Below, piece after piece: positions 11,524 through 19,891 of a stretch of DNA of 64,000 nucleotides. The notes below the pieces were generated by a model. It worked only from the letters and a program-made list of their open reading frames with translations. It was not told the DNA's origin and did not search any database. Source of the DNA: Aureimonas sp. AU20 (GTDB taxonomy: Bacteria; Pseudomonadota; Alphaproteobacteria; Rhizobiales; Rhizobiaceae). Made by a program: the position numbers and the translations under genes. Each line of letters opens with the position of its first letter. Position 1 is the stretch's first letter. The stretch spans positions 3,224,001 through 3,288,000 of the forward strand of contig NZ_CP006367.1 in the NCBI RefSeq assembly GCF_001442755.1, given 5' to 3'.

Positions 11524-12648
11524 TCAGCTCTTCGGCAGTGACGTGGCTGCGGGGAATGCCAGACGCGCCTCGGCGGCCGGCACGATCGTCTCCGACACCA
11601 GCCGGTGAAGATCGGCGACATAGCCCGAGCGGGCCGAGGGCTGGGTCTCGTCGGATGTGATGGCGACGGTCAGTTGCAGATCGGGAATGACGTAGATCAT
11701 CTGCCCGCCATAGCCCCAGCCGTAGCGCCCCTCGTGCCCGGCGAACCGGTCGATGAACCAGCCATAGCCGTATCGCCCGTCATGGAAGCGAGACGTGGTG
11801 CGCGGCGTCCAGCTTTCCGCGATCCAGCGCTCCGACAGGACGCGCGTGCCGTCGGCGGCGAGCCCGCCGCGACGGTAAAGTTCGCCGAAGGCGAGGAGCG
11901 AGCGCGGCGTCATCGCCATCTGGTTGCCGCCGAGATAGATGCCCTGCGGGTCGCGCTCCCAATCCGTCACGCGCACGCCCGCCGGCCCCAGCCAATCGCG
12001 CGCCAGCTGCAGGGTGGAGCGGCCGGTCGCCTTGGTGAGGATCGCCGAAAGGAGATGGGTCGAACCGGTGGAATAAAGCATCGGCCCGCCGGGATCGCTC
12101 ACGAAAGGCCGGCGCAGCGCGTCGCGTACCCAGTTGCGCGAGGAGATCCAGGCGCCGTAGTTGCCGCCCGAGGTGCGCTCCAGCCCCGCCTGCATCGACA
12201 GGAGATGGCCGACCGTGACCTGAGCGAGGCGCGGGTCGGGATCGGCGGGGAAGTCGCTCGCCAGAAAGTCCGAGATCGGCTGGTCCACGCCCTTGATCGC
12301 GCCCTTGTCGATCGCGATGCCGACCAGAGTTGCGACGACGGATTTCGATGCCGACTTGATGTTCGTCGCCCGATCGGTCCGCTTGCCGCGAAACCCCGCA
12401 TCCACCAGCGTTTCGCCGCCTTGCGCGATCAGCAGCGTTTCCAGCGCGGCGAAGCCGGCGGCGCGCTCCCGCGCAGCGTCGAAGCTGAGGGCGGCCGGCG
12501 TCGCGGCCCCCTCCCCGCGCGCGTCGGGGGGAACGGCGGCCGGCTCAGCGGGACCGGCGGCGTCCTGCGCCCCGGCCGGCCAGACCATGAGCGCGCCGGC
12601 GAGCAGCGTGCCCGCAATTCGCGAGATGGGGATCGTGTGTCGTGTCAT
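11524..12648 (-). CDS. Secreted serine hydrolase, beta-lactamase/PBP-like (class C type)
   Basis: Member of the beta-lactamase-related family (class C beta-lactamase, esterase, D-aminopeptidase types). The 374-residue product starts MTRHTIPISRIAGTLL with a signal peptide ending near AGAQD, so it is exported. The catalytic SxxK is SASK near residue 99, the tyrosine motif is YST (MLYSTGSTHLL), and the third motif region is GWGYGG. The ORF extends 34 codons upstream, but the signal peptide supports the ATG at 12648; no strong ribosome binding site is visible. Substrate cannot be told from sequence; beta-lactam resistance should not be assumed. Confidence 0.85.
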   Translation of the reverse strand: MTRHTIPISRIAGTLLAGALMVWPAGAQDAAGPAEPAAVPPDARGEGAATPAALSFDAARERAAGFAALETLLIAQGGETLVDAGFRGKRTDRATNIKSASKSVVATLVGIAIDKGAIKGVDQPISDFLASDFPADPDPRLAQVTVGHLLSMQAGLERTSGGNYGAWISSRNWVRDALRRPFVSDPGGPMLYSTGSTHLLSAILTKATGRSTLQLARDWLGPAGVRVTDWERDPQGIYLGGNQMAMTPRSLLAFGELYRRGGLAADGTRVLSERWIAESWTPRTTSRFHDGRYGYGWFIDRFAGHEGRYGWGYGGQMIYVIPDLQLTVAITSDETQPSARSGYVADLHRLVSETIVPAAEARLAFPAATSLPKS

Positions 12649-12799
12649 GCCGGAGAGATGGAAGCCCGCATGGACCGGCAAAAGGCGCGTCACTGCAACT
12701 TGATGGGCAGCCGCGCGCGGCATGTTCCGCTGTGTTTTCGATCCGTTCACTCTTTGTCTTTAATCGAAGAATCCGTTAAGCAAGGGGAGGCGCGTTTTC

Positions 12800-13318
12800 A
12801 TGCTCCAGGAGCGGACCATTCGGATCATCGGCATCGACCCGGGCCTGCGGCGCATGGGCTGGGGCATTGTGGAGACGGTGGGCAACTCGCTGCGCTTCGT
12901 GGCGAGCGGCACGGTTCTGTCCGATGCCAAGCTCGACCTCGCCTCGCGCCTGCGCCAATTGTACGACGGGCTGAGCGCCGTGGTGCATCACCACCAGCCG
13001 GACGAGGCGGCGGTGGAACAGACCTTCGTCAACAAGGACGCGGTGGCGACGCTGAAGCTCGGTCAGGCACGCGGCATCGCGCTTCTGGTGCCCGCGCTGG
13101 CCGGCCTGCCCGTCGCGGAATACGCGCCGAACGCGGTGAAGAAGGCGGTGATCGGCGTCGGCCACGGCGAAAAGGCGCAGATCCACATGATGGTGAAGGT
13201 GCTCATGCCGCGCGCGGTCTTCGACGGCGACGATGCCGCCGACGCGCTCGCCATCGCCATCTGCCACACGCATCACCGCCAGTCCGCCCAGGCCCGCGCC
13301 GTGCTGGCGGGACTTTGA
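12800..13318 (+). CDS. ruvC: Crossover junction endodeoxyribonuclease RuvC
   Basis: Resolves Holliday junctions together with RuvAB. The 172-residue product has the RNase H-like fold motifs [14 protein letters not shown] (catalytic Asp13), [21 protein letters not shown] and the acidic [15 protein letters not shown] near residue 142. The strong ribosome binding site AAGGGGAGG lies about 10 nt before ATG 12800. Normally followed directly by ruvA; here a toxin-antitoxin pair intervenes. Confidence 0.97.
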   Translation: MLQERTIRIIGIDPGLRRMGWGIVETVGNSLRFVASGTVLSDAKLDLASRLRQLYDGLSAVVHHHQPDEAAVEQTFVNKDAVATLKLGQARGIALLVPALAGLPVAEYAPNAVKKAVIGVGHGEKAQIHMMVKVLMPRAVFDGDDAADALAIAICHTHHRQSAQARAVLAGL

Positions 13319-13347
13319 TGTTCTTGACCTGTTCCTGCCTTTCGATT

Positions 13348-13371
13348 AGGTAATACCTCTAGGTATTACCT
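13348..13371 (+). promoter_or_regulatory. Palindromic operator before the toxin-antitoxin pair
   Basis: Exact inverted repeat AGGTAATACCT / AGGTATTACCT with a 2-bp centre (13348-13358 and 13361-13371). It ends 12 bp before the antitoxin ATG and overlaps the start of its ribosome binding site (TTGGAG, 13371-13376). AbrB-fold antitoxins bind palindromes as dimers to repress their own operons, so this is the likely autoregulatory operator. It begins 29 bp after the ruvC stop. Confidence 0.75.
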
Positions 13372-13383
13372 TGGAGTCCCACC

Positions 13384-13653
13384 ATGCGAGTGACCGAAAA
13401 GGGTCAGGTGACGATCCCCAAGCCTATTCGCGACAAGCTGGGGATCGGGCCGGGCAGCGAAGTGGCCTTTGTCGACCGGGGCGATGTGGTGGAACTCGTG
13501 CGCGAGAGTTCGGCGCAAGACCCCGAGAAGCAGTGGGACGAGTTCCGGCGAGGCGTCGAGGCCGCGCGGGGGACGCTGGACACCAAGGGCATGGACGGAA
13601 AGGACTTCATCGACTGGCTGAGAGGTCCACGTGATGATCTCGACCCTCGTTGA
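13384..13653 (+). CDS. vapB: AbrB/VapB-type antitoxin
   Basis: The 89-residue product opens with a swapped-hairpin AbrB/MazE/SpoVT domain: MRVTEKGQVTIPKPIRDKLG, then IGPGSEVAFVDRGDVVELV. The C-terminal half (residues 47-89) is acidic and probably wraps the toxin. GGAG lies 7 nt before the ATG, immediately after the palindromic operator. It overlaps the toxin gene by 20-23 bp, the usual arrangement for coupled toxin-antitoxin translation. It lies inside the ruvC-ruvA interval, unlike the compact ruvCAB arrangement of most relatives. Confidence 0.9.
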   Translation: MRVTEKGQVTIPKPIRDKLGIGPGSEVAFVDRGDVVELVRESSAQDPEKQWDEFRRGVEAARGTLDTKGMDGKDFIDWLRGPRDDLDPR

Positions 13654-14047
13654 TTCCAACGTCTTCATCGACATTCTCGGCACGGGCCCGCTGCAGGATT
13701 CCGCCCTCGATCTCCTAAGGGAGGCGATGGCGAGCGGGCCAATCATTCTCAGTTCGATCGTCTGGGCCGAACTAGCCTTCACGCCCCTGCCCGAAGAGCA
13801 GTTGTTTCGCGCCATCGCCTGGATGCGACCGAAGCGCGAGACCCTCCCCTTCGAAGCCGCCTATCCCGCCGGCCAGGCGCATCGTCTTTATCGCGAGCGC
13901 GGCGGGCGGCGGGACCGCACGCTGCCCGACTTTCTCATCGGCGCCCATGCGCTGGCCGCCGGCCACCGGCTGCTGACGCGAGACGCCAGCCGCTACCGCG
14001 CCTATTTCCCCGACCTCACCATCATCTGCCCGGAGACCCATCCTTGA
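13631..14047 (+). CDS. vapC: VapC-type PIN-domain toxin RNase
   Basis: PIN-domain ribonuclease; VapC toxins cleave tRNA or rRNA when not bound by antitoxin. In the 138-residue product the four acidic residues are present: D8 (LVDSN), E47 (WAEL), D100 ([10 protein letters not shown]) and D118 (LTRDASRY). The site therefore looks intact. The start is GTG 13631 or ATG 13634, within the 3' end of the antitoxin gene. Its TGA (14045-14047) overlaps the TTG start of ruvA, so ruvA translation is probably coupled to translation of the toxin. Confidence 0.9.
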   Translation: MMISTLVDSNVFIDILGTGPLQDSALDLLREAMASGPIILSSIVWAELAFTPLPEEQLFRAIAWMRPKRETLPFEAAYPAGQAHRLYRERGGRRDRTLPDFLIGAHALAAGHRLLTRDASRYRAYFPDLTIICPETHP

Positions 14048-14664
14048 TCGGCAAGCTAAAAGGCACGGTGGACGAGACCGACGAGGAAAGCGCCACGATC
14101 GACGTGCATGGCGTCGGCTATGTCGCCTTCTGCGGCGCGCGCACGCTGGCGCATCTGCCGGGGCGCGGCGAGGCGGCGGAGCTCTTCATCGAAACCTATG
14201 TGCGCGAGGACATGATCCGCCTCTACGGCTTCTCGACCAAGGCCGAACGCGAATGGTTCCGCCTTCTCCAAAGCGTGCAGGGCGTCGGGGCGAAGGTCGC
14301 GCTCGCCGTGGTCGGCACGCTGACGCCGGGCGACCTCGCCAACGCCGTGGCGCTGCAGGACCGCGCCACCGTCGCCCGCGCGCCGGGCGTCGGGCCCAAG
14401 GTCGCCGCGCGCATCGTCGCCGAACTGAAGGACAAGGTGCCGGCCTTTTCGGGCGCCCCAGGCGACGAGACGCTGGGCCTCAAGCGCGAGATCGGCGAAG
14501 GCGTGGCGCCCGCGCCCGTGGCCGACGCGGTGTCGGCGCTGGTCAATCTCGGCTATTCCCGCGAGCAGGCGGCGAGCGCGGTCGCCACCGCCCTCCGCGA
14601 AGCGGGCGAAGGTGCTGCCTCCACGGCGCTGATCCGGCTGGGCCTCAAGGCTCTCAGCCGATAG
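14044..14664 (+). CDS. ruvA: Holliday junction branch migration protein RuvA
   Basis: Binds Holliday junctions as a tetramer and loads RuvB. The 206-residue product starts (M)[10 protein letters not shown], with the OB fold in the first 65 residues, helix-hairpin-helix motifs ([18 protein letters not shown] and [20 protein letters not shown]), and a C-terminal RuvB-binding domain ([16 protein letters not shown]). The start codon is TTG, embedded in TTGA with the toxin stop. I see no independent ribosome binding site beyond the coding end of vapC, which supports coupling. Confidence 0.96.
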   Translation: MIGKLKGTVDETDEESATIDVHGVGYVAFCGARTLAHLPGRGEAAELFIETYVREDMIRLYGFSTKAEREWFRLLQSVQGVGAKVALAVVGTLTPGDLANAVALQDRATVARAPGVGPKVAARIVAELKDKVPAFSGAPGDETLGLKREIGEGVAPAPVADAVSALVNLGYSREQAASAVATALREAGEGAASTALIRLGLKALSR

Positions 14665-14817
14665 AGCTTGGTCCCGGCAAGGCGCGCCCGCTTTCCAGCC
14701 CGGCGATGCGGCCGACCAAAAACCTGAAGCCTTTGCGGTGAAGTCGCCTTCATCGCGAAAGCCCACACGACAAACCCGCCCTGCCCGGCCGGGCCTTGAG
14801 CGGAACGGACCCGACCC

Positions 14818-15861
14818 ATGAGCCACAACCGCCTCATCACCCCCGAAAAGCGCGGCGAGGACGTCGACGCGACGCTGCGCCCGCAGCGGCTCGACGACTT
14901 CGTCGGCCAGGCCGCGGCGCGCGCCAATCTGAAGATCTTCATCGAGGCGGCCAAGACGCGCGGCGAGGCGCTGGACCATGTGCTCTTCGTCGGGCCGCCG
15001 GGCCTCGGCAAGACGACGCTGGCGCAGATCATGGCCAAGGAACTCGGCGTCAACTTCCGCTCCACCTCCGGCCCGGTCATCGCCAAGGCCGGTGATCTGG
15101 CGGCGCTGCTCACCAATCTGGAAGAGCGCGACGTCCTGTTCATCGACGAGATCCATCGCCTCAGCCCGGCGGTGGAGGAAATCCTCTATCCCGCCATGGA
15201 AGATTTTCAGCTCGACCTCATCATCGGCGAGGGGCCGGCGGCGCGCTCGGTGAAGATCGACCTGTCGAAATTCACACTGGTGGCGGCGACGACGCGGCTC
15301 GGCCTACTCACCACTCCGCTGCGCGACCGCTTCGGTATTCCGGTGCGGCTGAACTTCTACACGGTGGACGAACTCGAACACATCGTGAAGCGCGGCGCGC
15401 GGCTGATGAGCCTGCCGATGAGTGACGACGGCGCGCGAGAGATCGCCCGGCGCGCGCGCGGCACGCCGCGCATCGCCGGCCGCCTCCTGCGCCGCGTGCG
15501 GGACTTCGCCACCATGGCGGGGGCCGAGGTGGTGGACCGACGCACCGCCGACGAGGCGCTGATCCGCCTCGACGTCGACTCGCTCGGGCTCGACCAGCTC
15601 GACCGGCGCTATCTCGACCTGATCGCCCTCAATTTCGGCGGCGGTCCGGTGGGCATCGAGACGATCGCCGCCGCCTTGTCGGAGCCGCGCGACGCGATCG
15701 AGGACATCGTGGAGCCTTATCTCCTGCAACAGGGCTTCATCCAGCGCACGCCGCGCGGCCGGCTCTTGACCCAGCACGCCTTCCGCCATCTCGGCCTCGC
15801 TGTGCCGGCGACCTATCAAGGCGTCCAGTCCAGTCTGTTCGAGGGCGAAGACGAGGCCTGA
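14818..15861 (+). CDS. ruvB: Holliday junction branch migration helicase RuvB
   Basis: Hexameric AAA+ motor that drives branch migration with RuvA. The 347-residue product has Walker [12 protein letters not shown] near residue 60, Walker [10 protein letters not shown], sensor 1 LVAATTRLG, the arginine finger region RDRFGI, and a C-terminal winged-helix domain ending [14 protein letters not shown]. It is 153 bp after ruvA; that gap holds no gene. Confidence 0.98.
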   Translation: MSHNRLITPEKRGEDVDATLRPQRLDDFVGQAAARANLKIFIEAAKTRGEALDHVLFVGPPGLGKTTLAQIMAKELGVNFRSTSGPVIAKAGDLAALLTNLEERDVLFIDEIHRLSPAVEEILYPAMEDFQLDLIIGEGPAARSVKIDLSKFTLVAATTRLGLLTTPLRDRFGIPVRLNFYTVDELEHIVKRGARLMSLPMSDDGAREIARRARGTPRIAGRLLRRVRDFATMAGAEVVDRRTADEALIRLDVDSLGLDQLDRRYLDLIALNFGGGPVGIETIAAALSEPRDAIEDIVEPYLLQQGFIQRTPRGRLLTQHAFRHLGLAVPATYQGVQSSLFEGEDEA

Positions 15862-15867
15862 GGAGTC

Positions 15868-16098
15868 TCACCCCTCGGCTTCGCCCGTGCTCGGATCGTC
15901 GTCCGACTCGTCCTTCTCGCGCTCCACCAAGGCGGAGGCCACCTCGCGATCCTCGTCGTCGTCGAGCTGCTGAACCGAAAGCGAGCGCAGGTTCACGTGA
16001 TGATGGCGCACGAGATGCGGCAGCCCTGGCAGCGACGTGGCGAAGCCGACGGCGGCGAGCAGCAGGCCCAGAAGATGGTGGCGACGTTTGAATGGCAT
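15868..16098 (-). CDS. Small probable exported protein, unknown function
   Basis: A 76-residue ORF starting MPFKRRHHLLGLLLAAVG: basic N-terminus, hydrophobic stretch and possible signal peptide, then LVRHHHVNLRSL and a strongly acidic tail (QQLDDDEDREVA ... ESDDDPSTGEAEG). GGGGGA lies about 4 nt before the ATG. It converges on ruvB with 6 bp between stops. No family recognised. The signal-like start and ribosome binding site favour a real gene, but GC-rich shadow coding cannot be excluded. Confidence 0.5.
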   Translation of the reverse strand: MPFKRRHHLLGLLLAAVGFATSLPGLPHLVRHHHVNLRSLSVQQLDDDEDREVASALVEREKDESDDDPSTGEAEG

Positions 16099-16214
16099 GA
16101 TCCCCCAGCCACGAAACGCGTCGGCGCAGCGCCGCGCCCCGAGTGCGATGCAGCAGACAGGGCCTTCACGGCATCATTGGGGCGCCACCGGAAACGTCGC
16201 TACCAGAAGCGCCG

Positions 16215-17036
16215 CTACCAGAAGCTCGGCGTGACCTCCTCCAGCCGAGGTCCGATGCGAACGGCCGAGACCTTCTCAGCCAGACCCGTGCGGTCGGAAA
16301 TCTCCACCGCCAGACCGCAGATCGTCGCCGGACCGCCCGCCGCCTCGAAGCGCCCGCGCGGAATGCGGGTGAGGAAGCGGTTCAGCGGCTCCTCCTTTTC
16401 CATGCCGAGCGAAGAGTCGTAGTCGCCGCACATGCCGGCGTCCGACTGATAGGCCGTGCCGTTGGCGAGGATCTGGTGGTCGCCCGTCGGCACATGGGTG
16501 TGCGTGCCGACCACGACCGAGACGCGCCCGTCGAGATAATGGCCCATGGCCTGTTTCTCGCTCGTCGCCTCGGCATGCATGTCGATGATGATCGCGTCGG
16601 CCTGCTCGCCCATCGGGCAGGCCGCGACGATGTCGCCCGCCGCGCGGAACGGATCGTCGAGTTCGGGATGCATGAAGGCGCGGCCCATGAGATTGGCGAC
16701 CAGAACCCGCGCGCCGTTGCGCGCCTCGTAGAAGCCTGAACCCTTGCCCGGCGTGCCCGGCGGATAGTTGGCAGGACGCAGGAACCGGTCGTGCCGGGCG
16801 GCGAAGACCAGCGCCTCGCGCTGGTCGAACACGTGGTTGCCGGTGGTCATCACGTCGGCGCCGGCCTGGATCGTCTCCTCGAAGATCTCCTCCGTCACCC
16901 CGAAGCCGCCGGCCGCGTTCTCGCCGTTGACCACGACGAAGTCGAGCCGCCAGTCGGCGATCAGGCCCGGCAGGCGCTCATAGACTGCGGTGCGTCCGCT
17001 GCGGCCGACCATGTCGCCCAGAAACAGAAATCTCAT
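16215..17036 (-). CDS. YmdB-like metallophosphoesterase (TIGR00282 family)
   Basis: Binuclear-metal phosphoesterase; characterised YmdB proteins cleave 2',3'-cyclic nucleotides. The 273-residue product shows the family motifs FLGDMVGRSGR, VVNGENAAGGFG, TTGNHVFD, IIIDMHAEATSEK and VVGTHTHVPTGD, supplying all expected metal ligands. It overlaps the upstream GST gene by 4 bp, so the two are probably co-transcribed. In related genomes it lies near 5-FCL and yebC, which matches here. Confidence 0.9.
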   Translation of the reverse strand: MRFLFLGDMVGRSGRTAVYERLPGLIADWRLDFVVVNGENAAGGFGVTEEIFEETIQAGADVMTTGNHVFDQREALVFAARHDRFLRPANYPPGTPGKGSGFYEARNGARVLVANLMGRAFMHPELDDPFRAAGDIVAACPMGEQADAIIIDMHAEATSEKQAMGHYLDGRVSVVVGTHTHVPTGDHQILANGTAYQSDAGMCGDYDSSLGMEKEEPLNRFLTRIPRGRFEAAGGPATICGLAVEISDRTGLAEKVSAVRIGPRLEEVTPSFW

Positions 17037-17680
17037 GCGTTCGAAGCCTTTTCGGCGGCGAGGCGCTTGGCCTCCTGAAGACGGTCGAGCGCGCGGACGA
17101 CGGCGGGCCGCTCGCCGATCCGGTCCACCCAGGCCGAGAGCGCGGGAAAGCGGTCACTGGCACTCAGATCGCGAAGGCCCGAGCGGGCCCAGGTCCAGTT
17201 CATCATGTCGGCGATGGAATAGTCGCCGGCCAGGAACTCGACCTCGCGCAGACGCGCGTCGAGCACGCCGAGCAGCCGCTCGCTTTCGCGCTCGAAGCGC
17301 CGGATGGCGAAGTCGCTGCGCTCTTCCGCGTTCTTGAAATAATGGATCTGGCCGATCATCGGCCCGGTGCCGCCGACCTGGAAGAAGGTCCAGGCGAAGG
17401 CCTCCGAGCGCGCCGGGCCGGAGGGGGCGAGGAACCGGCCGGTCTTCTCGGCGAGATGAACCAGGATCGCGCCAGATTCGAAGACGCGATGCCCCTCGCC
17501 GCCGTCCCGATCCACGATCGCGGGAATGCGCCCGTTCGGGTTGATCGCAAGAAAGCCCGATTCCTTTTGTTGTCCGGTCGAGATATCGACAAGGCGCAGG
17601 TCGTAGTCGAGCCCGCACTCCTCCAGCATGATCGCCGGCTTTTCGCCGTTCGGCGTCGTCCAGGTGTAAAGCTCGATCAC
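17033..17680 (-). CDS. Glutathione S-transferase family protein (YfcG/Ure2-like)
   Basis: The 215-residue product has an N-terminal thioredoxin-like domain (MIELYTWTTPNGEKPAIMLEE; NPNGRIPAIVD; VFESGAILVHLAEKTG) and a C-terminal helical domain with AGDYSIADMMNWTW. The TWTTPNG start and NGRIPAI motif match the disulfide-reductase-type YfcG/Ure2 group. Its stop overlaps the ymdB-like start by 4 bp. Confidence 0.9.
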   Translation of the reverse strand: MIELYTWTTPNGEKPAIMLEECGLDYDLRLVDISTGQQKESGFLAINPNGRIPAIVDRDGGEGHRVFESGAILVHLAEKTGRFLAPSGPARSEAFAWTFFQVGGTGPMIGQIHYFKNAEERSDFAIRRFERESERLLGVLDARLREVEFLAGDYSIADMMNWTWARSGLRDLSASDRFPALSAWVDRIGERPAVVRALDRLQEAKRLAAEKASNA

Positions 17681-17830
17681 GCTCGGCTCTCCGGTTTCGT
17701 CTGGCTTTGGCCTCTAACGCAGGTCGGGCCAAAGGGGGAACGGGAATTTTTGGAAAAAACATCGCGCCCGTGCGCCGTCCAGCGCGGCCGGCGAACCGCA
17801 AGCGCCCCGAGCGGGCAGGAAAGACGAGAC

Positions 17831-18379
17831 TTGAAGACCCCTTCCCTTCGCGCCCTCATGCTTTGTCTCAGCCTCGGCCTTGGCGCCTGCACCACCGTCA
17901 AGCCGGTGGATACCAGCCGCACCGCGCCGCTCGCCATCGGCCGGGACGAGGGGCTGAAGCTGGTCAACGACTTTCGCGCCCGCAACGGTCTGAAGCCGCT
18001 GCGCATCAATGAAAAGCTGATGCAGGCGGCGCAATGGCAGACCGCCGCCATGGCCGAGCGCAACAAGATGGACCATCAGGTGGCGGGCGCCCTGCCCGGG
18101 CGCGTGGCGCGCTTCGGCTACGACTGGTCGACGGTCGCGGAAAATATCGCGCGCAACTATTCCGACTATGGCGCAGCCATGGTCGGCTGGATCAACTCCC
18201 CCGGCCATCGCAAGAACCTGCTCAACCCCAATGTCACCGAAATGGGCTTTGCCGGCGGCCGCTTGAGCGAGGGCGGGCCGACCTACTGGACGCAGATCTT
18301 CGGCGCGCCCAAGCCCGTGGCACCCGTCGCCGTCAGCCAGAAGCCGATGCGCTGGGGTCCAGAACTCCGCTTTCCCTGA
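17831..18379 (+). CDS. CAP-domain (SCP/PR1-like) lipoprotein
   Basis: The 182-residue product from TTG 17831 reads (M)KTPSLRALMLCLSLGLGAC, a lipoprotein signal with lipobox GLGAC. A CAP domain follows: FRARNGLKPLRINEKLMQAAQWQTAAMAERNKMDHQ, WSTVAENIARNYSDYGAAMVGWINSPGHRKNLLNPNVTEMGFA. The histidine and glutamate residues typical of the CAP cavity are present. ATG 17858 would remove the basic n-region, so TTG is preferred. The 3' end overlaps the convergent 5-FCL gene by 47 bp. Function of bacterial CAP proteins is mostly unknown. Confidence 0.85.
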   Translation: MKTPSLRALMLCLSLGLGACTTVKPVDTSRTAPLAIGRDEGLKLVNDFRARNGLKPLRINEKLMQAAQWQTAAMAERNKMDHQVAGALPGRVARFGYDWSTVAENIARNYSDYGAAMVGWINSPGHRKNLLNPNVTEMGFAGGRLSEGGPTYWTQIFGAPKPVAPVAVSQKPMRWGPELRFP

Positions 18380-18923
18380 CGATCCGATCGAGAAAGCGGT
18401 CGCCCGGCGCCATCGGCACCTCCGGCACTTCCTGCGCGTCGAAGGCGAGGCCCAGCGTGTCGACGCGGCCGTGCAGCGCATCGAGCCGGGCGATGGCGCG
18501 ATCGTAGAAGCCCTTGCCATAGCCGATGCGCCCGCCCCGCCGGTCGAAGGCCAGCAGCGGCACGAGAAGAAGCGTGGGGTCGAGCTCGGGCGCATCCACT
18601 CCCGGCCCATGCGTGCCGAAGCCCTGGGGCACGAGTTCGGCCCCGCGCCGCAATTCGCGAAACACGAGATCGCCCCCCACGATGCAGGGCAGCGCCAGAC
18701 GCGCACGACGATCCTGCAGCCGCGCCATGAGCGGGCGTGGGTCGACCTCGGTGCCGATCGGCAGAAAGGCGCCCACCACCGTGCCCGGCTCGAAGCGGAG
18801 CGAGGTCTCGGCATGGTCCGCGATCGCGAGCGAAGCCTCGATGCGCGCGACCGCCGGCAGCGCGGCGCGCCGCGCCATCATCTCGCGCCGCAGCGCCTGC
18901 TTGCGATCCGCCACGAGGTCCAC
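18333..18923 (-). CDS. fau: 5-formyltetrahydrofolate cyclo-ligase
   Basis: ATP-dependent conversion of 5-formyl-THF to 5,10-methenyl-THF. The 196-residue product has KQALRREMMARRAAL, the substrate loop LLVPLLAFDRRGGRIGYGKGFYDRAIARL, and LGLAFDAQEVPEVPMAPGDRFLDRI, all typical of the family. The start is GTG 18923 with GGAGGAC 7 nt upstream. The neighbourhood of zapA, a 6S-like RNA and 5-FCL is conserved widely in proteobacteria and supports the call. Confidence 0.95.
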   Translation of the reverse strand: MDLVADRKQALRREMMARRAALPAVARIEASLAIADHAETSLRFEPGTVVGAFLPIGTEVDPRPLMARLQDRRARLALPCIVGGDLVFRELRRGAELVPQGFGTHGPGVDAPELDPTLLLVPLLAFDRRGGRIGYGKGFYDRAIARLDALHGRVDTLGLAFDAQEVPEVPMAPGDRFLDRIVRESGVLDPSASASG

Positions 18924-19121
18924 CGGGTTCGTCCTCCGCCGTAGTTCTCAACACGCTCTTAGCAGCTTTGGCGGATAGGCAAAACGACGGGCATTTCTCT
19001 CTCGGCAATCCACCGCAACCCATTGATACAATTTGAAATCCAGTGGAGGGCGCAAGGCGATCCCCGCGCAAGCGAGCGGCGTGACACCGGAAGGGTTCCT
19101 CGGAACTCCAACGGAGATCGC

Positions 19122-19553
19122 ATGACATCCATCTCATCCCTATCCTCGACATCTCAGGCCGCGACCTCGCTGGTGAAAAGCGTTTCGGCGCTCGACACCA
19201 ACGGCGACGGCGTCGTCAGCGCGGCGGAACTGGCAGCGGCGCAAAGCACGGGCAGCGACGAAGGCGCGGCGGACAGCAGCACGGAGGCCTCGGCCACCGC
19301 CAAGCTGACCAGCCTCCTGACCAATCTGTCGCTCGACGGTGCCGAGAGCGGCCCTGGCGCGGCGCAGGGCCATGGCCCGGGCGGTCCGCCCCCGGCCGGT
19401 GGGCCTCCTCCAGGCGCACCGCCTCCCGGCGGCAAGCCGCCCGCTGGCGGTGCGCCGGGCCAGGGCGACGGCGCGCAGACGCAAGGCACGAGTTCGTCGG
19501 ACACGGCGAACACGCTGCTGGCCTCAATTCTGGAAAAATATCAGGCCAATTGA
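19122..19553 (+). CDS. EF-hand protein with Gly/Pro-rich tail
   Basis: The 143-residue product starts MTSISSLSSTSQAATSL. Residues 27-38 form a canonical EF-hand calcium loop, DTNGDGVVSAAE. A Ser/Ala-rich region follows, then a low-complexity Gly/Pro segment (about residues 85-120, repeats of GGPPP/GAPPPGG), and the tail TLLASILEKYQAN. No signal peptide is visible. GGAG lies 5 nt before the ATG at 19122, which decides the start. Function unknown; calcium binding is predicted from one loop only. Confidence 0.75.
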   Translation: MTSISSLSSTSQAATSLVKSVSALDTNGDGVVSAAELAAAQSTGSDEGAADSSTEASATAKLTSLLTNLSLDGAESGPGAAQGHGPGGPPPAGGPPPGAPPPGGKPPAGGAPGQGDGAQTQGTSSSDTANTLLASILEKYQAN

Positions 19554-19653
19554 GCCCTTCGCCGAGAAGGCCGAGGCTCATGGGGCTCGGGGCGGCGCAG
19601 AGCCGCTCCGGTCTTCGCCCCGGAAGGCGGACCATTGATGAGGGGAGGATAGT

Positions 19654-19812
19654 GGCGAGCCACCTCGGCCGATGAGAAGGTTGATCCCGGGAACCTACAA
19701 AGTAGGTGGGCGCCGTGTGCCACAGTCCACGGACCGCAGCAGGGACAGCTCCCTAAGGGATGAGTAAGGCCCCGGGGAATAAGTTATCCCTGTCGAACCG
19801 CGCAGCCCGCCG
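19654..19812 (-). ncRNA. ssrS: 6S RNA candidate
   Basis: The minus strand here can fold as a long rod. End pairing is GGCGGGC (19805-19811) with GCTCGCC (19654-19660), and a further stem pairs CCCGGGGCC with GGTTCCCGGG. A local hairpin CCTAC-TTT-GTAGG sits on the 3' side and a terminal GTGG/CCAC stem lies near the middle. The length, about 159 nt, fits 6S RNA. A TATATT box (19819-19824) is placed correctly for a start near 19812. The position between zapA and 5-FCL matches the conserved 6S locus. Ends are approximate. Confidence 0.65.
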
Positions 19813-19891
19813 AGACCGAATATAGGCCTTCGCGGCCTTGAGCGCCAGAGGTCGGCGCGCAAGCATTTCGGCCCTCAAGCATTTGCAGCCC

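Noticed and set aside
11524..12648. Annotation of the serine hydrolase as an AmpC beta-lactamase
   Set aside because: SxxK and YST motifs are shared by esterases and peptidases of the same family; nothing visible shows beta-lactam specificity.
12771..12790. TTAA pair before ruvC considered as a CtrA site
   Set aside because: The spacing is 12 bp rather than 7.
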